Positions 8,866 to 24,513 are shown, counted from the first letter of the stretch. The stretch is 64,000 bases of DNA from Brevibacterium ihuae (GCF_900184225.1 NZ_FXWZ01000002.1:336936-400935); one strand, 5' to 3'. Made by a program: numbers and translations. Notes: generated from the sequence alone by a model not told the origin.

Positions 8866-8906
8866 CCGCCGCCCCGCACGCCGCACCCGCGGGTGCCGAC
8901 CTGTGA
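8862..8906 (+). pseudogene. livF: livF 5' remnant at the palindrome edge
   Basis: The first ten codons of livF (MTAAPHAAPA) are present up to the palindrome end at 8890. The frame then runs four codons into unrelated sequence upstream of terC and stops at 8904-8906. The boundary itself sits in a 14-base palindrome, GCACCCGCGGGTGC (8883-8896). Confidence 0.85.
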
Positions 8907-8914
8907 CGGAAAGG

Positions 8915-8920
8915 CATACT
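8915..8920 (+). promoter_or_regulatory. Candidate -10 box for leaderless terC
   Basis: CATACT matches TATACT in five of six positions and is followed by six bases and the terC ATG. The spacing would start transcription at or next to the start codon. Confidence 0.4.
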
Positions 8921-8926
8921 CCCAGC

Positions 8927-10183
8927 ATGGAGATCACCTGGCTCACGTGGACCGTGACGATCATCGTCATCATCGCGCTCCTCGCCTTCGACTACATCTT
9001 CCACGTGCGCAAGGCGCACACCCCGACGATCCGCGAGGCCGCCGTGTGGTCCGCGATCTACGTCGGACTCGCGCTGATCTTCGGACTCGTGTTCTTCCTC
9101 GTCGGCGACACCGCGCACGCGATCGAGTACTACGCCGGCTACCTCACCGAGAAGGCGCTGAGCGTCGACAACCTCTTCGTGTTCCTCGTCATCATGGCGA
9201 GCTTCCAGGTGCCGCGCGACTACCAGCAGAAGGTCCTCCTCTTCGGCATCACCTTCGCCCTGATCTCGCGCACCGTCTTCATCCTCATCGGTGCCGTCGC
9301 GATCGAGATGTGGTCCGACGTGTTCTACCTGTTCGGACTCTTCCTCATCCTCATCGCCGGGCAGCAGCTCAAGGGCGAGCTCACCGGTGACAAGGAGGAG
9401 GACGAGGCCGACAACATCATGGTCCGCCTCGCCCGGAAGTTCCTCCCCGCCTCGGACACCTACGACGGGGACAAGCTCTTCACGGTGGAGAACGGCAAGA
9501 GGGTCCTCACCCCGATGCTCCTCGTCATGGTCGCGATCGGGGCGACCGACATCCTCTTCGCCTTCGACTCGATCCCCGCGATCTTCGGCCTCACGCAGGA
9601 GCCGTACATCGTCTTCACTGCGACCGCCTTCTCGCTCATGGGGCTGCGCCAGCTCTACTTCCTCATCGACGGGCTGCTCGACCGCCTCGTCTACCTCGCC
9701 TACGGCCTCGCCGCGATCCTCGGGTTCATCGGCGTCAAGCTCATCCTCCACGCGCTCCACGAGAACAACCTCCCGTTCATCAACGGAGGCGAGAACGTGC
9801 CGGTGGCCGAGGTGCCGACGACGACCTCGCTCCTCGTCATCGTCGTCATCCTCGCCATCACCGTCGCCGCCTCGCTCCTCAGCCCCAAGGGACGGGCGCT
9901 GCGAGCGCTGCAGAACGCCGAGCGCTACTCGTACCGCTACAGCGTGCTGCCCGAGGACGCGCCGGCCGAGGACCGGAGGAAGGCCGAGGCGCTCATGGAC
10001 ACGTGGACGGCGAAGGCCGAGCGCGTCGACCAGAAGTGGCGCGACTCGCTCATCGATCACAAGGACAGCTACTCGCGCATCATCCGCACCGCCCACGAGG
10101 CGCGCCTCGCCGAGGCCGCGCGGACGGGCGAGGACGCCGCGATGTCGCGGCAGATCGTCGACCAGGACGGCCCGACGATCTGA
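8927..10183 (+). CDS. TerC-family integral membrane protein
   Basis: A 418-residue polytopic protein of the TerC/Alx family. Members are linked to tellurite resistance and, in better-studied cases, to manganese export or metal supply to secreted enzymes. Family signatures are clear: KALSVDNLFVFLVI in helix 3, the matching acidic motif ATDILFAFDSIPAIFG in the second half, and about nine hydrophobic helices. A charged linker (LTGDKEEDEADN) separates the halves and a ~90-residue hydrophilic, Arg/Glu-rich tail follows helix 9, longer than in minimal homologues. The ATG at 8927 is preceded by a CATACT box with six-base spacing and by a weak GGAAAGG. The gene begins only 37 bases beyond the palindrome, so its natural upstream neighbour is uncertain. 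Confidence 0.9.
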   Translation: MEITWLTWTVTIIVIIALLAFDYIFHVRKAHTPTIREAAVWSAIYVGLALIFGLVFFLVGDTAHAIEYYAGYLTEKALSVDNLFVFLVIMASFQVPRDYQQKVLLFGITFALISRTVFILIGAVAIEMWSDVFYLFGLFLILIAGQQLKGELTGDKEEDEADNIMVRLARKFLPASDTYDGDKLFTVENGKRVLTPMLLVMVAIGATDILFAFDSIPAIFGLTQEPYIVFTATAFSLMGLRQLYFLIDGLLDRLVYLAYGLAAILGFIGVKLILHALHENNLPFINGGENVPVAEVPTTTSLLVIVVILAITVAASLLSPKGRALRALQNAERYSYRYSVLPEDAPAEDRRKAEALMDTWTAKAERVDQKWRDSLIDHKDSYSRIIRTAHEARLAEAARTGEDAAMSRQIVDQDGPTI

Positions 10184-10194
10184 GTCGCTGCGGG

Positions 10195-10488
10195 TCAGTC
10201 CGCGTCGTCGAACGGACCGAACACCGGGTTCCACCGGCGGATCGTCGTCGCCGCGATGACCCCCTCCCCGGCGTAGGGGTCCTGCGTGAGGATGTCGACG
10301 ATGTTCGCCCGGTCGTCGGCGCGGAGGATGAGCAGACCACCCGGGGTCTGGTCATCCTCGAGCGGCCCGGAGGCGAGCAGCACGCCGGAGTCGAAGAGGT
10401 GCCCCTGCCACGTCCGGTGGGCCGGGCGGGCCGCCATCCGGCGGTCGATGTCGGGGCCGTACTCGTAGGTGACAGCGAAGATCGCCAT
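10195..10488 (-). CDS. YciI-like (YCII domain) protein
   Basis: A 97-residue protein with the ferredoxin-like YCII fold: an N-terminal strand with Tyr/Asp, then RPAHRTWQGHLFDSGVLLASGP, which contains the conserved His and the GxLxxSGP core, then DDPYAGEGV-like residues and a C-terminal IRRWNPVFG. YciI-type proteins are small dimeric putative enzymes of unsettled function. It ends 12 bases from the end of terC (convergent). The ATG at 10488 has a GGAGAA site and the divergent helicase starts 105 bases away. Confidence 0.85.
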   Translation of the reverse strand: MAIFAVTYEYGPDIDRRMAARPAHRTWQGHLFDSGVLLASGPLEDDQTPGGLLILRADDRANIVDILTQDPYAGEGVIAATTIRRWNPVFGPFDDAD

Positions 10489-10592
10489 GGGGTTCTCCAG
10501 TCCGGGGTGGGGAATAATCGGCAGGTGGGGCCCGGTTGTACCCACCGGTGCTCGCACCGCCAGTCTAGACGCCGTCGACGGAAGGAACCCGC

Positions 10593-13100
10593 GTGCCACG
10601 CCTGCCCGAGATCCCCGAGGAGTTCGCGGATCCGGACACCGTGTTCGAAGCCTTCGTCGACCACTGCACGACGCTCGGCATCACCCTGTACCCGGCCCAG
10701 GAGGAGGCGATCCTCGCGGCCGTCACCGGGGACACCACGATCGTCTCCACCCCGACCGGCTCCGGCAAGAGCATGGTCGCCCTCGCCGCGCTGTTCTCCG
10801 GTCTGAGCACCGGCCGGCGGAGCTACTACACCGCCCCCATCAAGGCCCTCGTGAGCGAGAAGTTCTTCCAGCTCACCGAGGCCTTCGGGCCCGAGAACGT
10901 CGGCATGGTGACCGGCGACTCGAGCGTCAACCCCGAGGCCCCGATCATCTGCGCGACGGCGGAGATCCTCGCCAACCAGGCGCTGCGCGAGGGCGCGCTG
11001 CTCGACGTCGGCATGGTCGTCATGGACGAGTTCCACTACTTCGCCGACCCCCAGCGCGGCTGGGCCTGGCAGGTGCCGCTCCTGCTCATGCCGCAGGCGC
11101 AGTTCGTCCTCATGTCCGCCACGCTCGGCGACGTCTCGCGGATCGCCGACGACCTCGAGGAGCGCACGGGCCGGCCCACGACGCTCGTCACCTCCGTCGA
11201 GCGGCCCGTGCCGCTCGAGTTCGAGTACTCCGTCGAGCCGCTCCACGAGGCGCTCCACGCGCTCGTCCGGCGCGGCCGGGCGCCGGTCTACGTCGTGTCG
11301 TTCGCTCAGGCCCAGGCGATCGAGCTCGCGAGCTCGATCGTCAGCGCCAACCTCACCACCCGCGAGGAGCGCGCGGCGATCACCGCGGAGATCGCGGGGT
11401 TCCGGTTCGGGGCCGGGTTCGGGACCGTTCTCAAGCGGCTGCTCCAGCACGGCATCGGCGTCCATCACGCCGGCATGCTCCCGAAGTACCGGAGGCTCGT
11501 CGAGCAGCTCGCCTCCGCCGGACTCCTCGCGGTGATCTCCGGCACCGACACCCTCGGCGTCGGCATCAACGTGCCGATCCGCACCGTCCTCTTCACGGGG
11601 CTCACGAAGTTCGACGGCCGCCGGATGCGCCGGCTCCACGTCCGCGAGTTCCAGCAGATCGCCGGGCGCGCCGGGCGTGCGGGGTTCGACTCGGTCGGGT
11701 ACGTCGTCGTCCAGGCCCCCGAGCACGTCATCGAGAACACGAAGGCGCTCGCCAAGGCCGGGGACGATCCGAAGAAGCGCCGCAAGGTGACGAAGAAGCA
11801 GCCCCCGGCGGGCTTCGTCTCGTGGTCGGAGAAGACCTTCGAGCACCTGACGACGGGACGGCCCGAGGAGCTGACCTCGCGGATGCGCATCACCCACGCG
11901 ACGATCATCAACCTCCTGTCCCGTCCCGGCGCGGGAGTGCACACCGTGCGGGACTTCATCGCCTCGACCCACGATTCCGCCGAGGCCCGGCTCGACATGC
12001 GGCTGCGCGCCCTCCACATCGGCCGCGCGCTCCTCACCGCCGGCGTCATCGAACGGCAGGTCGCCGACGACGGCGCGGTGACGTACCGGCCCAAGACCGA
12101 CCTCGGTCCGCACTTCGCGCTCAACCAGCCGCTCTCGCCGTTCGCGCTCGCCGCGCTCGACCTCTTCGACCGGGAGTCGCCCGGATACGCCGCCGACGTG
12201 CTCAGCGTCGTCGAGGCGACGACCGAGATCCAGTACGCGATCCTCCGCGGGCAGCTCGACCGCATCAAGCGCGACGAGCTCGGTGCGCTCAAGGCCGAGG
12301 GGGTCGAGTACGAGGAGCGGATGGCGGTGCTCGACGAGCTCACCTACCCGCAGCCGAACGCGGAGATCCTCACCGAGGCCTTCGACGCCTACGCCTCCGG
12401 CGCCCCGTGGGTCCGCGAGATCGGGATCGAGCCGAAGTCGATCGTCGGCGACATGCTCGATCAGGCGATGAACTTCAGCCAGTTCGTCGCGTACTACGGG
12501 CTCGCGCGGGTCGAGGGCGGGCTGCTGCGCTACCTCACCGATGTGTTCCGGGCGCTCGTGCAGACCGTCCCCACCGAGGCGCTCACCCCCGAGCTCGAGG
12601 AGATCATCGCGTGGCTCGGCGACCTCATCGGTCGCGTCGACTCGAGCCTGCTCGAGGAGTGGGAGGCGCTGCGGAACCCCGCGGAGGACGAGGAGCGGCT
12701 GCTCCCGCCGGTCGACACCCGGCTGTCCGCCGACGTCCCCCGCTTCACCCGGCTCATCCGGAACACGATGTTCCACCGGGTGCTCCTCGCCGAGCGCGCC
12801 GACTATGCCCGGCTCGGCGAGCTCGACGGGGCCGCGGGCTGGAACCAGCGGGCCTGGGAGGACGCGATCGAGGACTTCTACGAGGAGTACGGCGAGATGG
12901 GGGTCGGCGCGGATGCGCGCGGCTCCGGGTTCATCCGGATCACGCCGGGGCCCGAGCACTGGGAAGTGCGGCAGGTGTTCGACGACCCGCGCGGCGACCG
13001 GGACTGGGCGATCAGCGCGCGGGTCGACGTGGCCGCGAGCGACGAGGCCGACGAGGTCGTCCTCGAGGTGCTCGACGTCGGACCCCTTAAGCCGGCGTGA
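10593..13100 (+). CDS. Ski2/Mtr4-like DEAD/DEAH-box helicase (DUF3516)
   Basis: An 835-residue superfamily II helicase that probably unwinds RNA. Motif I TPTGSGKS lies at residues 53-60, motif II is DEFH at 145-148, motif III SAT is near 175, and motif VI is [12 protein letters not shown]. The second half matches the DUF3516 region found in actinobacterial helicases related to HelY. A basic segment [11 protein letters not shown] follows the helicase core. The start is a GTG at 10593 after a GGAAGGA site. It ends 74 bases before uvrA, and no partner gene is evident. Confidence 0.88.
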   Translation: MPRLPEIPEEFADPDTVFEAFVDHCTTLGITLYPAQEEAILAAVTGDTTIVSTPTGSGKSMVALAALFSGLSTGRRSYYTAPIKALVSEKFFQLTEAFGPENVGMVTGDSSVNPEAPIICATAEILANQALREGALLDVGMVVMDEFHYFADPQRGWAWQVPLLLMPQAQFVLMSATLGDVSRIADDLEERTGRPTTLVTSVERPVPLEFEYSVEPLHEALHALVRRGRAPVYVVSFAQAQAIELASSIVSANLTTREERAAITAEIAGFRFGAGFGTVLKRLLQHGIGVHHAGMLPKYRRLVEQLASAGLLAVISGTDTLGVGINVPIRTVLFTGLTKFDGRRMRRLHVREFQQIAGRAGRAGFDSVGYVVVQAPEHVIENTKALAKAGDDPKKRRKVTKKQPPAGFVSWSEKTFEHLTTGRPEELTSRMRITHATIINLLSRPGAGVHTVRDFIASTHDSAEARLDMRLRALHIGRALLTAGVIERQVADDGAVTYRPKTDLGPHFALNQPLSPFALAALDLFDRESPGYAADVLSVVEATTEIQYAILRGQLDRIKRDELGALKAEGVEYEERMAVLDELTYPQPNAEILTEAFDAYASGAPWVREIGIEPKSIVGDMLDQAMNFSQFVAYYGLARVEGGLLRYLTDVFRALVQTVPTEALTPELEEIIAWLGDLIGRVDSSLLEEWEALRNPAEDEERLLPPVDTRLSADVPRFTRLIRNTMFHRVLLAERADYARLGELDGAAGWNQRAWEDAIEDFYEEYGEMGVGADARGSGFIRITPGPEHWEVRQVFDDPRGDRDWAISARVDVAASDEADEVVLEVLDVGPLKPA

Positions 13101-13161
13101 GCCGTCCCGGTACGACGAGACAGCCGGATCCGGGTGGGGAACCCGTGTCCGCGGAGAGGAT

Positions 13162-13167
13162 TAGAGT
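13162..13167 (+). promoter_or_regulatory. -10 box of a leaderless uvrA transcript
   Basis: TAGAGT followed by exactly seven bases and a GTG in frame with UvrA. No Shine-Dalgarno sequence is present, so the box helps decide the uvrA start. Confidence 0.5.
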
Positions 13168-13174
13168 GGCGGAT

Positions 13175-16064
<2,890 letters not shown>

Positions 16065-16078
<14 letters not shown>

Positions 16079-17987
16079 GTACCGACCGGCGCCGGGGGAG
16101 ATCCCCACGGGGCCGGGCGTCTACAAGTTCCGCGACGCGGACCGCCGGGTCGTCTACGTCGGCAAGGCGAAGAACCTCCGGGCGCGCCTGAACTCGTACT
16201 TCGCCAACCCCACCGGCCTCCACCCGAGGACCTTCGCGATGGTCCACACCGCGGCCGCCGTCGAGTGGACCGTGGTCGACACCGAGGTCGAGGCGCTCCA
16301 GCTCGAATGGACCTGGATCAACGAGTTCGAGCCGCGGTTCAATGTGATGTTCCGCGACGACAAGTCGTACCCGTACCTCGCGCTCACCATGCGCGAGGAG
16401 GTGCCCCGCGCGTTCATCACCCGCGGGAAGCGCAGGCCCGGCATCCGGTACTTCGGGCCCTTCGCTCAGGTGTGGGCGATCCGCGAGACCCTCGATCTGC
16501 TCCTCAAGGCGTTCCCCGTCCGCACCTGCACGTCCGGCGTATTCAAGCGGGCGCAGCAGTCCGGGCGCCCGTGCCTGCTCGGCTACATCGACAAGTGCTC
16601 CGCCCCGTGCGTCGGCCGGATCACCCCGGACGAGCACCGCAGGCTCGCGCAGAGCATCGTCGACTTCATGAGCGGGAGCACCGGGAGGTTCATCTCCTCG
16701 CGCAAGGGGGAGATGCGCTCGGCGGCCGCGGAGCTCGACTACGAGCGCGCGGCCCGGCTGCGCGACGAGATCGTCGCCCTCGAGAAGGTGCTCGACAAGA
16801 GCGCTGTCGTCCTCTCGATGAACGCCGACGCGGACGTCTTCGCCCTCGTCGTCGAGGAGCTCGAGGCCTCCGTCCAGGTGTTCCACGTGCGCGGCGGCCG
16901 GATCCGCGGACAGCGCGGCTGGATCATCGAGCGGATGGAGGAGCTCGACGGAGCGCAGCTCATCGCCGACTCCCTGCGCCAGGCCTACACCGATGTCGAC
17001 GCCGCCGCGGTGCCCCGCGAGGTGCTCGTCGACACGCTGCCCGCGGACCTCGAGACCGTCACCGCCTGGCTGACCGAGCTGCGCGGCGGGACGGTGACGA
17101 TCCGCGTCCCGCAGCGCGGGGAGAAGCGCGCGGTGCTCGAGACCGTCGCGAAGAACGCCGAGCAGGCGCTCGACCTCCACAAGACCCGCCGCGCCTCCGA
17201 CCTCACGACGCGCAGCGCCGCCCTCACCGAGATCCAGGAGGCGCTCGACCTCGCGGAGCCGCCGCTGCGCATCGAGTGCATCGACAACTCGCACACCGGC
17301 GGACAGGACGTCGTCGGCTCCCTCGTCGTCTTCGAGGACGGGCTGCCGAAGAAGCGCGACTACCGGCACTTCGCCGTCACCGGCGACGCCGCGCGCGACG
17401 ACACCTCCGCGATGTACGACGTCGTGTCCCGCCGGTTCTCGCGCTACCTCGAGAGCCTCGTGTCCGAGGAGCCCGATGCGCGCTTCGGCTACCGGCCCTC
17501 GCTCCTCGTCGTCGACGGCGCCCTGCCCCAGGTGCACGCGGCCGTCGCCGCGCTCGAGGACCTCGGGATCACCGACATCGCGGTCGTCGGGCTCGCGAAG
17601 CGCCTCGAGGAGGTCTGGGTGCCCGGGGACGAGTTCCCCGTCGTCCTGCCGCGCAACTCCGAGGGCCTCTTCATGCTCCAGCGGATCCGCGACGAGGCCC
17701 ACCGGTTCGCGATCTCCTACCACCGGCGGCGGCGGGGGAGGAGCATGCAGTCCTCGGCGCTCGACGGCATCCCCGGGCTCGGGCCAGCCAAGCGTAAAGC
17801 CCTCCTCAGCCGGTTCGGCTCCGTGCGCCGGCTGCGCGGCGCCGACCCCGCCGAGCTCGCTGCGGTGCCCGGCATCGGACCGGCGCTCGCCGAGCGGATC
17901 CGCACCGCCCTCGACCCGGCCGCGGACGATCCGCCATCGGATACCGTAGGGAGCGAAGCCGAATCAGCGGAAGGAACCACCCCATGA
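16065..17987 (+). CDS. uvrC: Excinuclease ABC subunit C
   Basis: A 640-residue UvrC, the nuclease that makes both incisions around a lesion recognised by UvrA-UvrB. It has the N-terminal GIY-YIG domain ([20 protein letters not shown], residues ~18-37), a cysteine-containing segment [16 protein letters not shown], a UVR domain ([19 protein letters not shown]), the RNase H-like C-terminal nuclease domain ([10 protein letters not shown]), and a C-terminal helix-hairpin-helix pair ([25 protein letters not shown]). It starts with GTG inside the uvrA end and its stop overlaps the rapZ ATG, so the three are one operon. Confidence 0.96.
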
Positions 17988-18880
17988 CGCAGCCGCCGAG
18001 CGCCGCCGGTCCTTCGACCGCCCTCGAGGTCCTCGTGCTCACCGGGATGTCCGGAGCAGGCCGCTCGACCGCGGCGAACGCGCTCGAGGACATGGACTGG
18101 TACGTCGTCGACAACCTCCCGCCGCAGATGATCGCCCCGCTCGTCGAGCTCGTCGCCCGCGCCGACGGCGCGCTCCCCAAGGTCGCCGTCGTCGCCGACG
18201 TGCGCGCCCGTTCGATGTTCTCCGAGCTCGAGCAGGTCCTCGTCGACTACGTCGACCAGGGGATCGGCATCAAGGTGCTCTTCCTCGACGCGAGCGACGA
18301 GGTGCTCGTGCGCCGCTTCGAGTCGGTCCGCCGGCCCCATCCGCTCCAGGGCGACGGCACCCTCATCGACGGGATCGAGGCCGAGCGGCGCGAGCTCGCC
18401 CCGCTGCGCAACCGCTCCGACATCACCATCGACACCTCCGATCTCAACGTCCACCAGCTCCGCGCCGAGGTCCGCGCGGCGTTCGGGGAGGAGGGCGCCT
18501 CGGCCCTCAAGCTCACGGTGATGAGCTTCGGCTTCAAGTACGGCATCCCCAAGGACGCCGACCACGTCGTCGACGTCCGGTTCCTCCCCAACCCGTACTG
18601 GATCCCGCACCTCCGCGGGCTCAACGGGCAGGACGCCCCGGTGTCGGACTACGTGCTCTCGCAGCCCGGCGCCCTGAGCTTCGTCGACCGGTACCTCGCC
18701 CTCCTCGACATCATCGTCGAGGGCTACCTCAGCGAGAACCGCTCCTTCGCGACCGTGGCGATCGGGTGCACCGGGGGCAAGCACCGCTCCGTCGCGATCA
18801 CCGAGCAGCTCGCCCGCCGTCTCGCGGACCGGACCGAGGCCACTGTCAACGTCCGCCACCGCGATCTGGGGCGGGAGTGA
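17984..18880 (+). CDS. rapZ: RNase adapter / nucleotide-binding protein RapZ
   Basis: A 298-residue P-loop protein of the RapZ (YvcJ) family. Walker [10 protein letters not shown] lies near residues 21-29, and the conserved [14 protein letters not shown] motif is in the C-terminal domain. In enterobacteria RapZ controls GlmS synthesis through small RNAs; in Gram-positive bacteria its role is less defined but it is consistently linked to yvcK and whiA. The start overlaps the uvrC stop by four bases and yvcK begins one base after its stop. Confidence 0.94.
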   Translation: MTQPPSAAGPSTALEVLVLTGMSGAGRSTAANALEDMDWYVVDNLPPQMIAPLVELVARADGALPKVAVVADVRARSMFSELEQVLVDYVDQGIGIKVLFLDASDEVLVRRFESVRRPHPLQGDGTLIDGIEAERRELAPLRNRSDITIDTSDLNVHQLRAEVRAAFGEEGASALKLTVMSFGFKYGIPKDADHVVDVRFLPNPYWIPHLRGLNGQDAPVSDYVLSQPGALSFVDRYLALLDIIVEGYLSENRSFATVAIGCTGGKHRSVAITEQLARRLADRTEATVNVRHRDLGRE

Positions 18881-18881
18881 C

Positions 18882-19913
18882 ATGACCGCACGACCCGGGG
18901 GCATCGACACCGAGGAGCTGCCCCTCTACCTCGCCCAGCGGGATCGGCAGCGGTCCGGCGGCCCCGCGATCGTGTCGTTCGGCGGCGGCCACGGGCTCTA
19001 CGCCGCGCTCCGCGCCTTCCGGCTGCTCACCGAGAGCCTCACCGCGGTCGTCACCGTCGCCGACGACGGCGGCTCCTCGGGCCGTCTCCGCGAGGAGCTC
19101 GGCGGACTGCCGCCCGGCGACCTCCGGATGGCGCTCGCCGCGCTGTGCGACGACGGGGAGTGGGGTCGGACCTGGCGCGACGTCATCCAGCACCGTTTCC
19201 AGTCGGCCGGGCCGCTCGACGAGCACTCGGTCGGCAACCTTCTCATCTCCGCCCTGTGGCAGCTCCTCGGCGACCACGTCGAGGGCCTCGACTGGATGGC
19301 CCGGCTGCTGCGCACGCACGGCCGCGTACTCCCGATGTCCTCCGTCCCGCTCGTCATCGAGGCCGATGTCGAGCTCCGGTCCGGCGGTCCGACCTCGGTG
19401 ATCCGCGGCCAGTCGCTCCTCGCGGCGACGTCCGGCCGCGTCGATCAGGTGCGGCTCGACCCGGTGGACCCGCCCGCGCGGCAGGAGACGGTCGAGGCGG
19501 TCGGCCGGGCCCAGGTGCTCAACCTCGGTCCAGGCTCCTGGTACACCTCGGTCATGCCGCACCTCCTCGTCCCCGAGCTCGAACGGGCGATCGTCGAGTC
19601 GCACGCCCTCAAGTGCCTCACCCTCAACCTCCCCGGCGCGCAGGCGGAGACCGCCGATCTCACCCTCGTCGACCACCTCGAATCCCTCCACGCCCACGCA
19701 CCCCGGCTGCGCTTCGACCACGTGCTCGTCGACAGCACCGCCGCGGCGGACGAGCCCGGCCTCGAGCAGACCGCGCTGCGGCTGTTCGGCGCCCGTCTGT
19801 GGAGCCGTCCGGTGGCCGCGCGCAGACCTCGTGCGCACGACAGCCTCAAGCTCGCCGCGTGCTACCGTGACATGCTGATCGACGCCGGAATCACTGTGGA
19901 CGAGCAGTGGTGA
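18882..19913 (+). CDS. yvcK: YvcK-family (gluconeogenesis factor) protein
   Basis: A 343-residue CofD/YvcK-fold protein. Motifs include the N-terminal glycine-rich [16 protein letters not shown], the [16 protein letters not shown] nucleotide-sugar-binding loop, and [16 protein letters not shown]. YvcK homologues bind UDP-sugars and link carbon metabolism to cell-wall synthesis. The gene sits between rapZ and whiA, as in most Gram-positive genomes, with 13 bases to whiA. Confidence 0.93.
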   Translation: MTARPGGIDTEELPLYLAQRDRQRSGGPAIVSFGGGHGLYAALRAFRLLTESLTAVVTVADDGGSSGRLREELGGLPPGDLRMALAALCDDGEWGRTWRDVIQHRFQSAGPLDEHSVGNLLISALWQLLGDHVEGLDWMARLLRTHGRVLPMSSVPLVIEADVELRSGGPTSVIRGQSLLAATSGRVDQVRLDPVDPPARQETVEAVGRAQVLNLGPGSWYTSVMPHLLVPELERAIVESHALKCLTLNLPGAQAETADLTLVDHLESLHAHAPRLRFDHVLVDSTAAADEPGLEQTALRLFGARLWSRPVAARRPRAHDSLKLAACYRDMLIDAGITVDEQW

Positions 19914-19926
19914 GGAAGGAACACCC

Positions 19927-20910
19927 ATGGCATTGACCGCGCAGGTCAAGGACGAGCTCGCTCGCCTGCAGATCACCCGCACCTCGGCACGCAAGGCCGA
20001 GGTGTCCGCCGTGCTGCGGTTCGCCGGGGCGCTCCACATCGTCGCCGGCTCGATCGTCGTCGAGGCCGAGCTCGACACCGGTGCCGTCGCCCGCCGCCTG
20101 CGGAGCGAGATCAAGGACCTCTACGGGCACGTCGCCGAGGTCGTCGTCGTCGGCGCCTCCGGCATCCGGAAGGGCAACCGGTACCTCGTGCGGGTGAGCC
20201 GGGACGGTCCCGCGCTCGCGCGCCAGACCGGACTCATCGACGGCCGCGGACGTCCCGTCCGCGGGCTGCCCTCGGCGATCGTCAACGGCTCCCTCATGGA
20301 TGCCCGGGCCGCGTGGCGCGGCGCGTTCGCCGCGCACGGCTCGCTCACCGAGCCGGGACGCTCGGCGGCCCTCGAGATCACGTGCCCCGGCCCGGAGGCG
20401 GCGCTCGCGCTCGTCGGCGCCGCCCGCCGGCTCGGCATCGGGGCGAAGGCGCGTGAGGTGCGCGGCGTCGACCGCGTCGTCATCCGCGACGGCGAGGCGA
20501 TCGGCGACATGCTCACGAACATGGGCGCGGAGGGCACCCGACTCGTGTGGGAGGAGCGCCGCATGCGCCGCGAGGTGCGGGCCACCGCGAACCGCCTCGC
20601 GAACTTCGACGACGCCAACCTCCGCCGCTCGGCGCGCGCCGCTGTCGCCGCCGGGGCGCGCGTCGAGCGCGCCCTCGAGATCCTCGGCGACGAGGTGCCC
20701 GAGCACCTCCGCTACGCGGGGATGCTCCGGCTCCAGCACAAGCAGGCCTCCCTCGAGGAGCTCGGCCAGCTCGCCGATCCGCCGATGACGAAGGACGCGA
20801 TCGCCGGGCGGATCCGGCGGCTGCTCGCCACCGCGGACAAGAAGGCCGAGGACCTCGACGTCCCCGGCACCGAGGCGAGCCTGACCCAGGAGATGCTCGA
20901 GGACGGCTGA
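19927..20910 (+). CDS. whiA: DNA-binding protein WhiA
   Basis: A 327-residue WhiA with an N-terminal degenerate LAGLIDADG homing-endonuclease-like domain and a C-terminal helix-turn-helix ([26 protein letters not shown]). In streptomycetes WhiA controls sporulation septation genes together with WhiB; in other Gram-positive bacteria it affects division and metabolism. The GGAAGGA site before ATG 19927 is good. It is the last gene of the uvrA-uvrC-rapZ-yvcK-whiA run. Confidence 0.95.
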   Translation: MALTAQVKDELARLQITRTSARKAEVSAVLRFAGALHIVAGSIVVEAELDTGAVARRLRSEIKDLYGHVAEVVVVGASGIRKGNRYLVRVSRDGPALARQTGLIDGRGRPVRGLPSAIVNGSLMDARAAWRGAFAAHGSLTEPGRSAALEITCPGPEAALALVGAARRLGIGAKAREVRGVDRVVIRDGEAIGDMLTNMGAEGTRLVWEERRMRREVRATANRLANFDDANLRRSARAAVAAGARVERALEILGDEVPEHLRYAGMLRLQHKQASLEELGQLADPPMTKDAIAGRIRRLLATADKKAEDLDVPGTEASLTQEMLEDG

Positions 20911-20916
20911 GCACCC

Positions 20917-20935
20917 GCCGCTCCCTGGCAGCGGC
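20917..20935 (+). terminator. Weak hairpin after whiA
   Basis: A six-base stem (GCCGCT/AGCGGC) with a seven-base loop, seven bases after the whiA stop. There is no T-run, so it is a possible weak terminator only. Confidence 0.25.
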
Positions 20936-21011
20936 CTGTGGATCCGCGGCTGTTCATGCGATCTTCACACGGTTTCGCCGCCCTCCGGGCACCCGTGTCC
21001 GCGAGTCTGAC

Positions 21012-21017
21012 TAGGAT
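21012..21017 (+). promoter_or_regulatory. Candidate -10 box of the gap-pgk-tpi operon
   Basis: TAGGAT about 45 bases before the gapA ATG, in the 151-base gap after whiA. No clear -35 hexamer is visible. Confidence 0.35.
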
Positions 21018-21019
21018 GA

Positions 21020-22069
<1,050 letters not shown>

Positions 22070-22119
22070 CCCGCACCGACGCACGCACCCGCCGGCACCG
22101 GCACGACGAAAGGCTGACC

Positions 22120-23352
<1,233 letters not shown>

Positions 23353-23353
23353 C

Positions 23354-24142
23354 ATGAGCACCGCCCGCACCCTCCTGCTCGCCGGCAACTGGAAGATGAA
23401 CCTCGACCACCTCGAGGCGATCTCCACCGTGCAGAAGCTCGCCTGGGCCCTGCGCGACGCCAAGGTCGACCTCACGGCCGTCGACGTCGTCGTCCTCCCG
23501 CCCTTCACCGACATCCGCTCGGTGCAGACGCTCATCCAGGGCGACTCCCTCGACATGGCCTACGGCGGTCAGGACCTGTCGGCCCACGACGAGGGCGCGT
23601 ACACCGGTGAGGTGTCCGGTCGATTCCTCCAGCGGCTCGGCTGCTCCTACGTCGTCATCGGCCACAGCGAGCGCCGCGAGCACCACGCCGAATCGGACGC
23701 CCTCGTCCGCTCGAAGGTCGAGGCGGCCCTCCGCCACGAGCTCACGCCGATCCTGTGCGTCGGGGAGCCGCTCGAGGTCCGCGAGGCCGGCGAGCACGTC
23801 GCGCACACCCTCGCGCAGCTCACCGCCGCCCTCGACGGGCTGCCGGCGGCCGACCTCGGGGGACTCGTCGTCGCGTACGAGCCGGTGTGGGCGATCGGCA
23901 CGGGGAAGACCGCCACCGCGGACGACGCCGCGGAGATGTGCAGCGCCCTCCGCGGCCGGCTCGCGGAGCTCCTCGGGGAGCAGACCGCGCAGTCGATCCG
24001 GCTGCTCTACGGCGGCAGCGTCAAGGCCGACAACGTCGCGGAGATCACCGCGCACGCGGACGTCGACGGCGCGCTCGTCGGCGGCGCGAGCCTCGACCCG
24101 GACGGCTTCGCTGCGCTGTGCCGGGCGGCGACCGCCGCGTAG
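23354..24142 (+). CDS. tpiA: Triosephosphate isomerase
   Basis: A 262-residue TIM-barrel enzyme that interconverts dihydroxyacetone phosphate and glyceraldehyde-3-phosphate. It has NWKMN with the active-site Lys, the VIGHSERR electrophile His, the [14 protein letters not shown] catalytic Glu and loop 6, and the phosphate-binding YGGSVKADN. It overlaps nothing and is followed after 38 bases by secG. Confidence 0.97.
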   Translation: MSTARTLLLAGNWKMNLDHLEAISTVQKLAWALRDAKVDLTAVDVVVLPPFTDIRSVQTLIQGDSLDMAYGGQDLSAHDEGAYTGEVSGRFLQRLGCSYVVIGHSERREHHAESDALVRSKVEAALRHELTPILCVGEPLEVREAGEHVAHTLAQLTAALDGLPAADLGGLVVAYEPVWAIGTGKTATADDAAEMCSALRGRLAELLGEQTAQSIRLLYGGSVKADNVAEITAHADVDGALVGGASLDPDGFAALCRAATAA

Positions 24143-24164
24143 CCCCGTCCCGTCCTCCGATCTC

Positions 24165-24173
24165 TGTTAGGCT
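24165..24173 (+). promoter_or_regulatory. Extended -10 promoter of a leaderless secG transcript
   Basis: TGT-TAGGCT, an extended -10 with the TGn element, followed by seven bases and the secG GTG. No ribosome-binding site lies between, so secG may have its own leaderless transcript besides operon read-through. Confidence 0.5.
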
Positions 24174-24180
24174 GTCCGAC

Positions 24181-24423
24181 GTGAATGTTCTGACCTGGTC
24201 CCTCACGGGCGTCCTCATCCTCACGAGCCTGTTCCTCATCCTGCTCATCCTGCTCCACAAGGGCAAGGGCGGCGGCATGTCGGACATGTTCGGCGGCGGC
24301 ATGAGCTCGAACCTCGGCTCCTCCGGCGTGGCCGAGCGCAACCTCAACCGCTTCACCACCCTCGTCGCGATCATCTGGGGCGCCTCGATCGTCCTGCTCG
24401 GGCTCATCGTGCGCTTCGAGTGA
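24181..24423 (+). CDS. secG: Preprotein translocase subunit SecG
   Basis: An 80-residue membrane protein with two hydrophobic helices (residues ~5-25 and ~57-78) joined by a glycine-rich loop with the SecG motif HKGKGGGMSDMFGGG. SecG assists SecYE in protein export. It starts with GTG and lacks a Shine-Dalgarno site but has a promoter -10 seven bases upstream. It follows tpiA as in many actinobacteria and is closed by a terminator. Confidence 0.94.
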   Translation: MNVLTWSLTGVLILTSLFLILLILLHKGKGGGMSDMFGGGMSSNLGSSGVAERNLNRFTTLVAIIWGASIVLLGLIVRFE

Positions 24424-24459
24424 GCCGCGCCGGCTCCCGCCGGCCGCAGCCCGATACGC

Positions 24460-24489
24460 GAATCCCCGGACCTCACGGTCCGGGGATTC
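24460..24489. terminator. Terminator between secG and pgi
   Basis: A 13-base perfect stem (GAATCCCCGGACC/GGTCCGGGGATTC) with a TCAC loop, between convergent secG and pgi. It serves both directions. Confidence 0.8.
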
Positions 24490-24513
24490 TGCTGTGCGGG
24501 GGACGAATCCGCC

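Larger units (their letters stand above)
2957..8890. repeat. Perfect 2 x 2967 bp palindrome (inverted duplication of livHMG)
   Basis: Bases 2957-5923 are repeated in reverse complement as 5924-8890 with no spacer. Every gene boundary on one side maps to 11847 minus the coordinate on the other, and the mirrored protein readings are identical. The centre reads GGCGAGCGC/GCGCTCGCC. Each arm holds a livH lacking its 5' end, a complete livM, a complete livG and the first ten codons of livF. Outside the boundaries the flanks differ (complete livF on the left, terC on the right). Perfect spacerless palindromes of this size are normally unstable in bacteria. It is either a very recent rearrangement by template switching or a library/assembly chimera. 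Confidence 0.95.
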
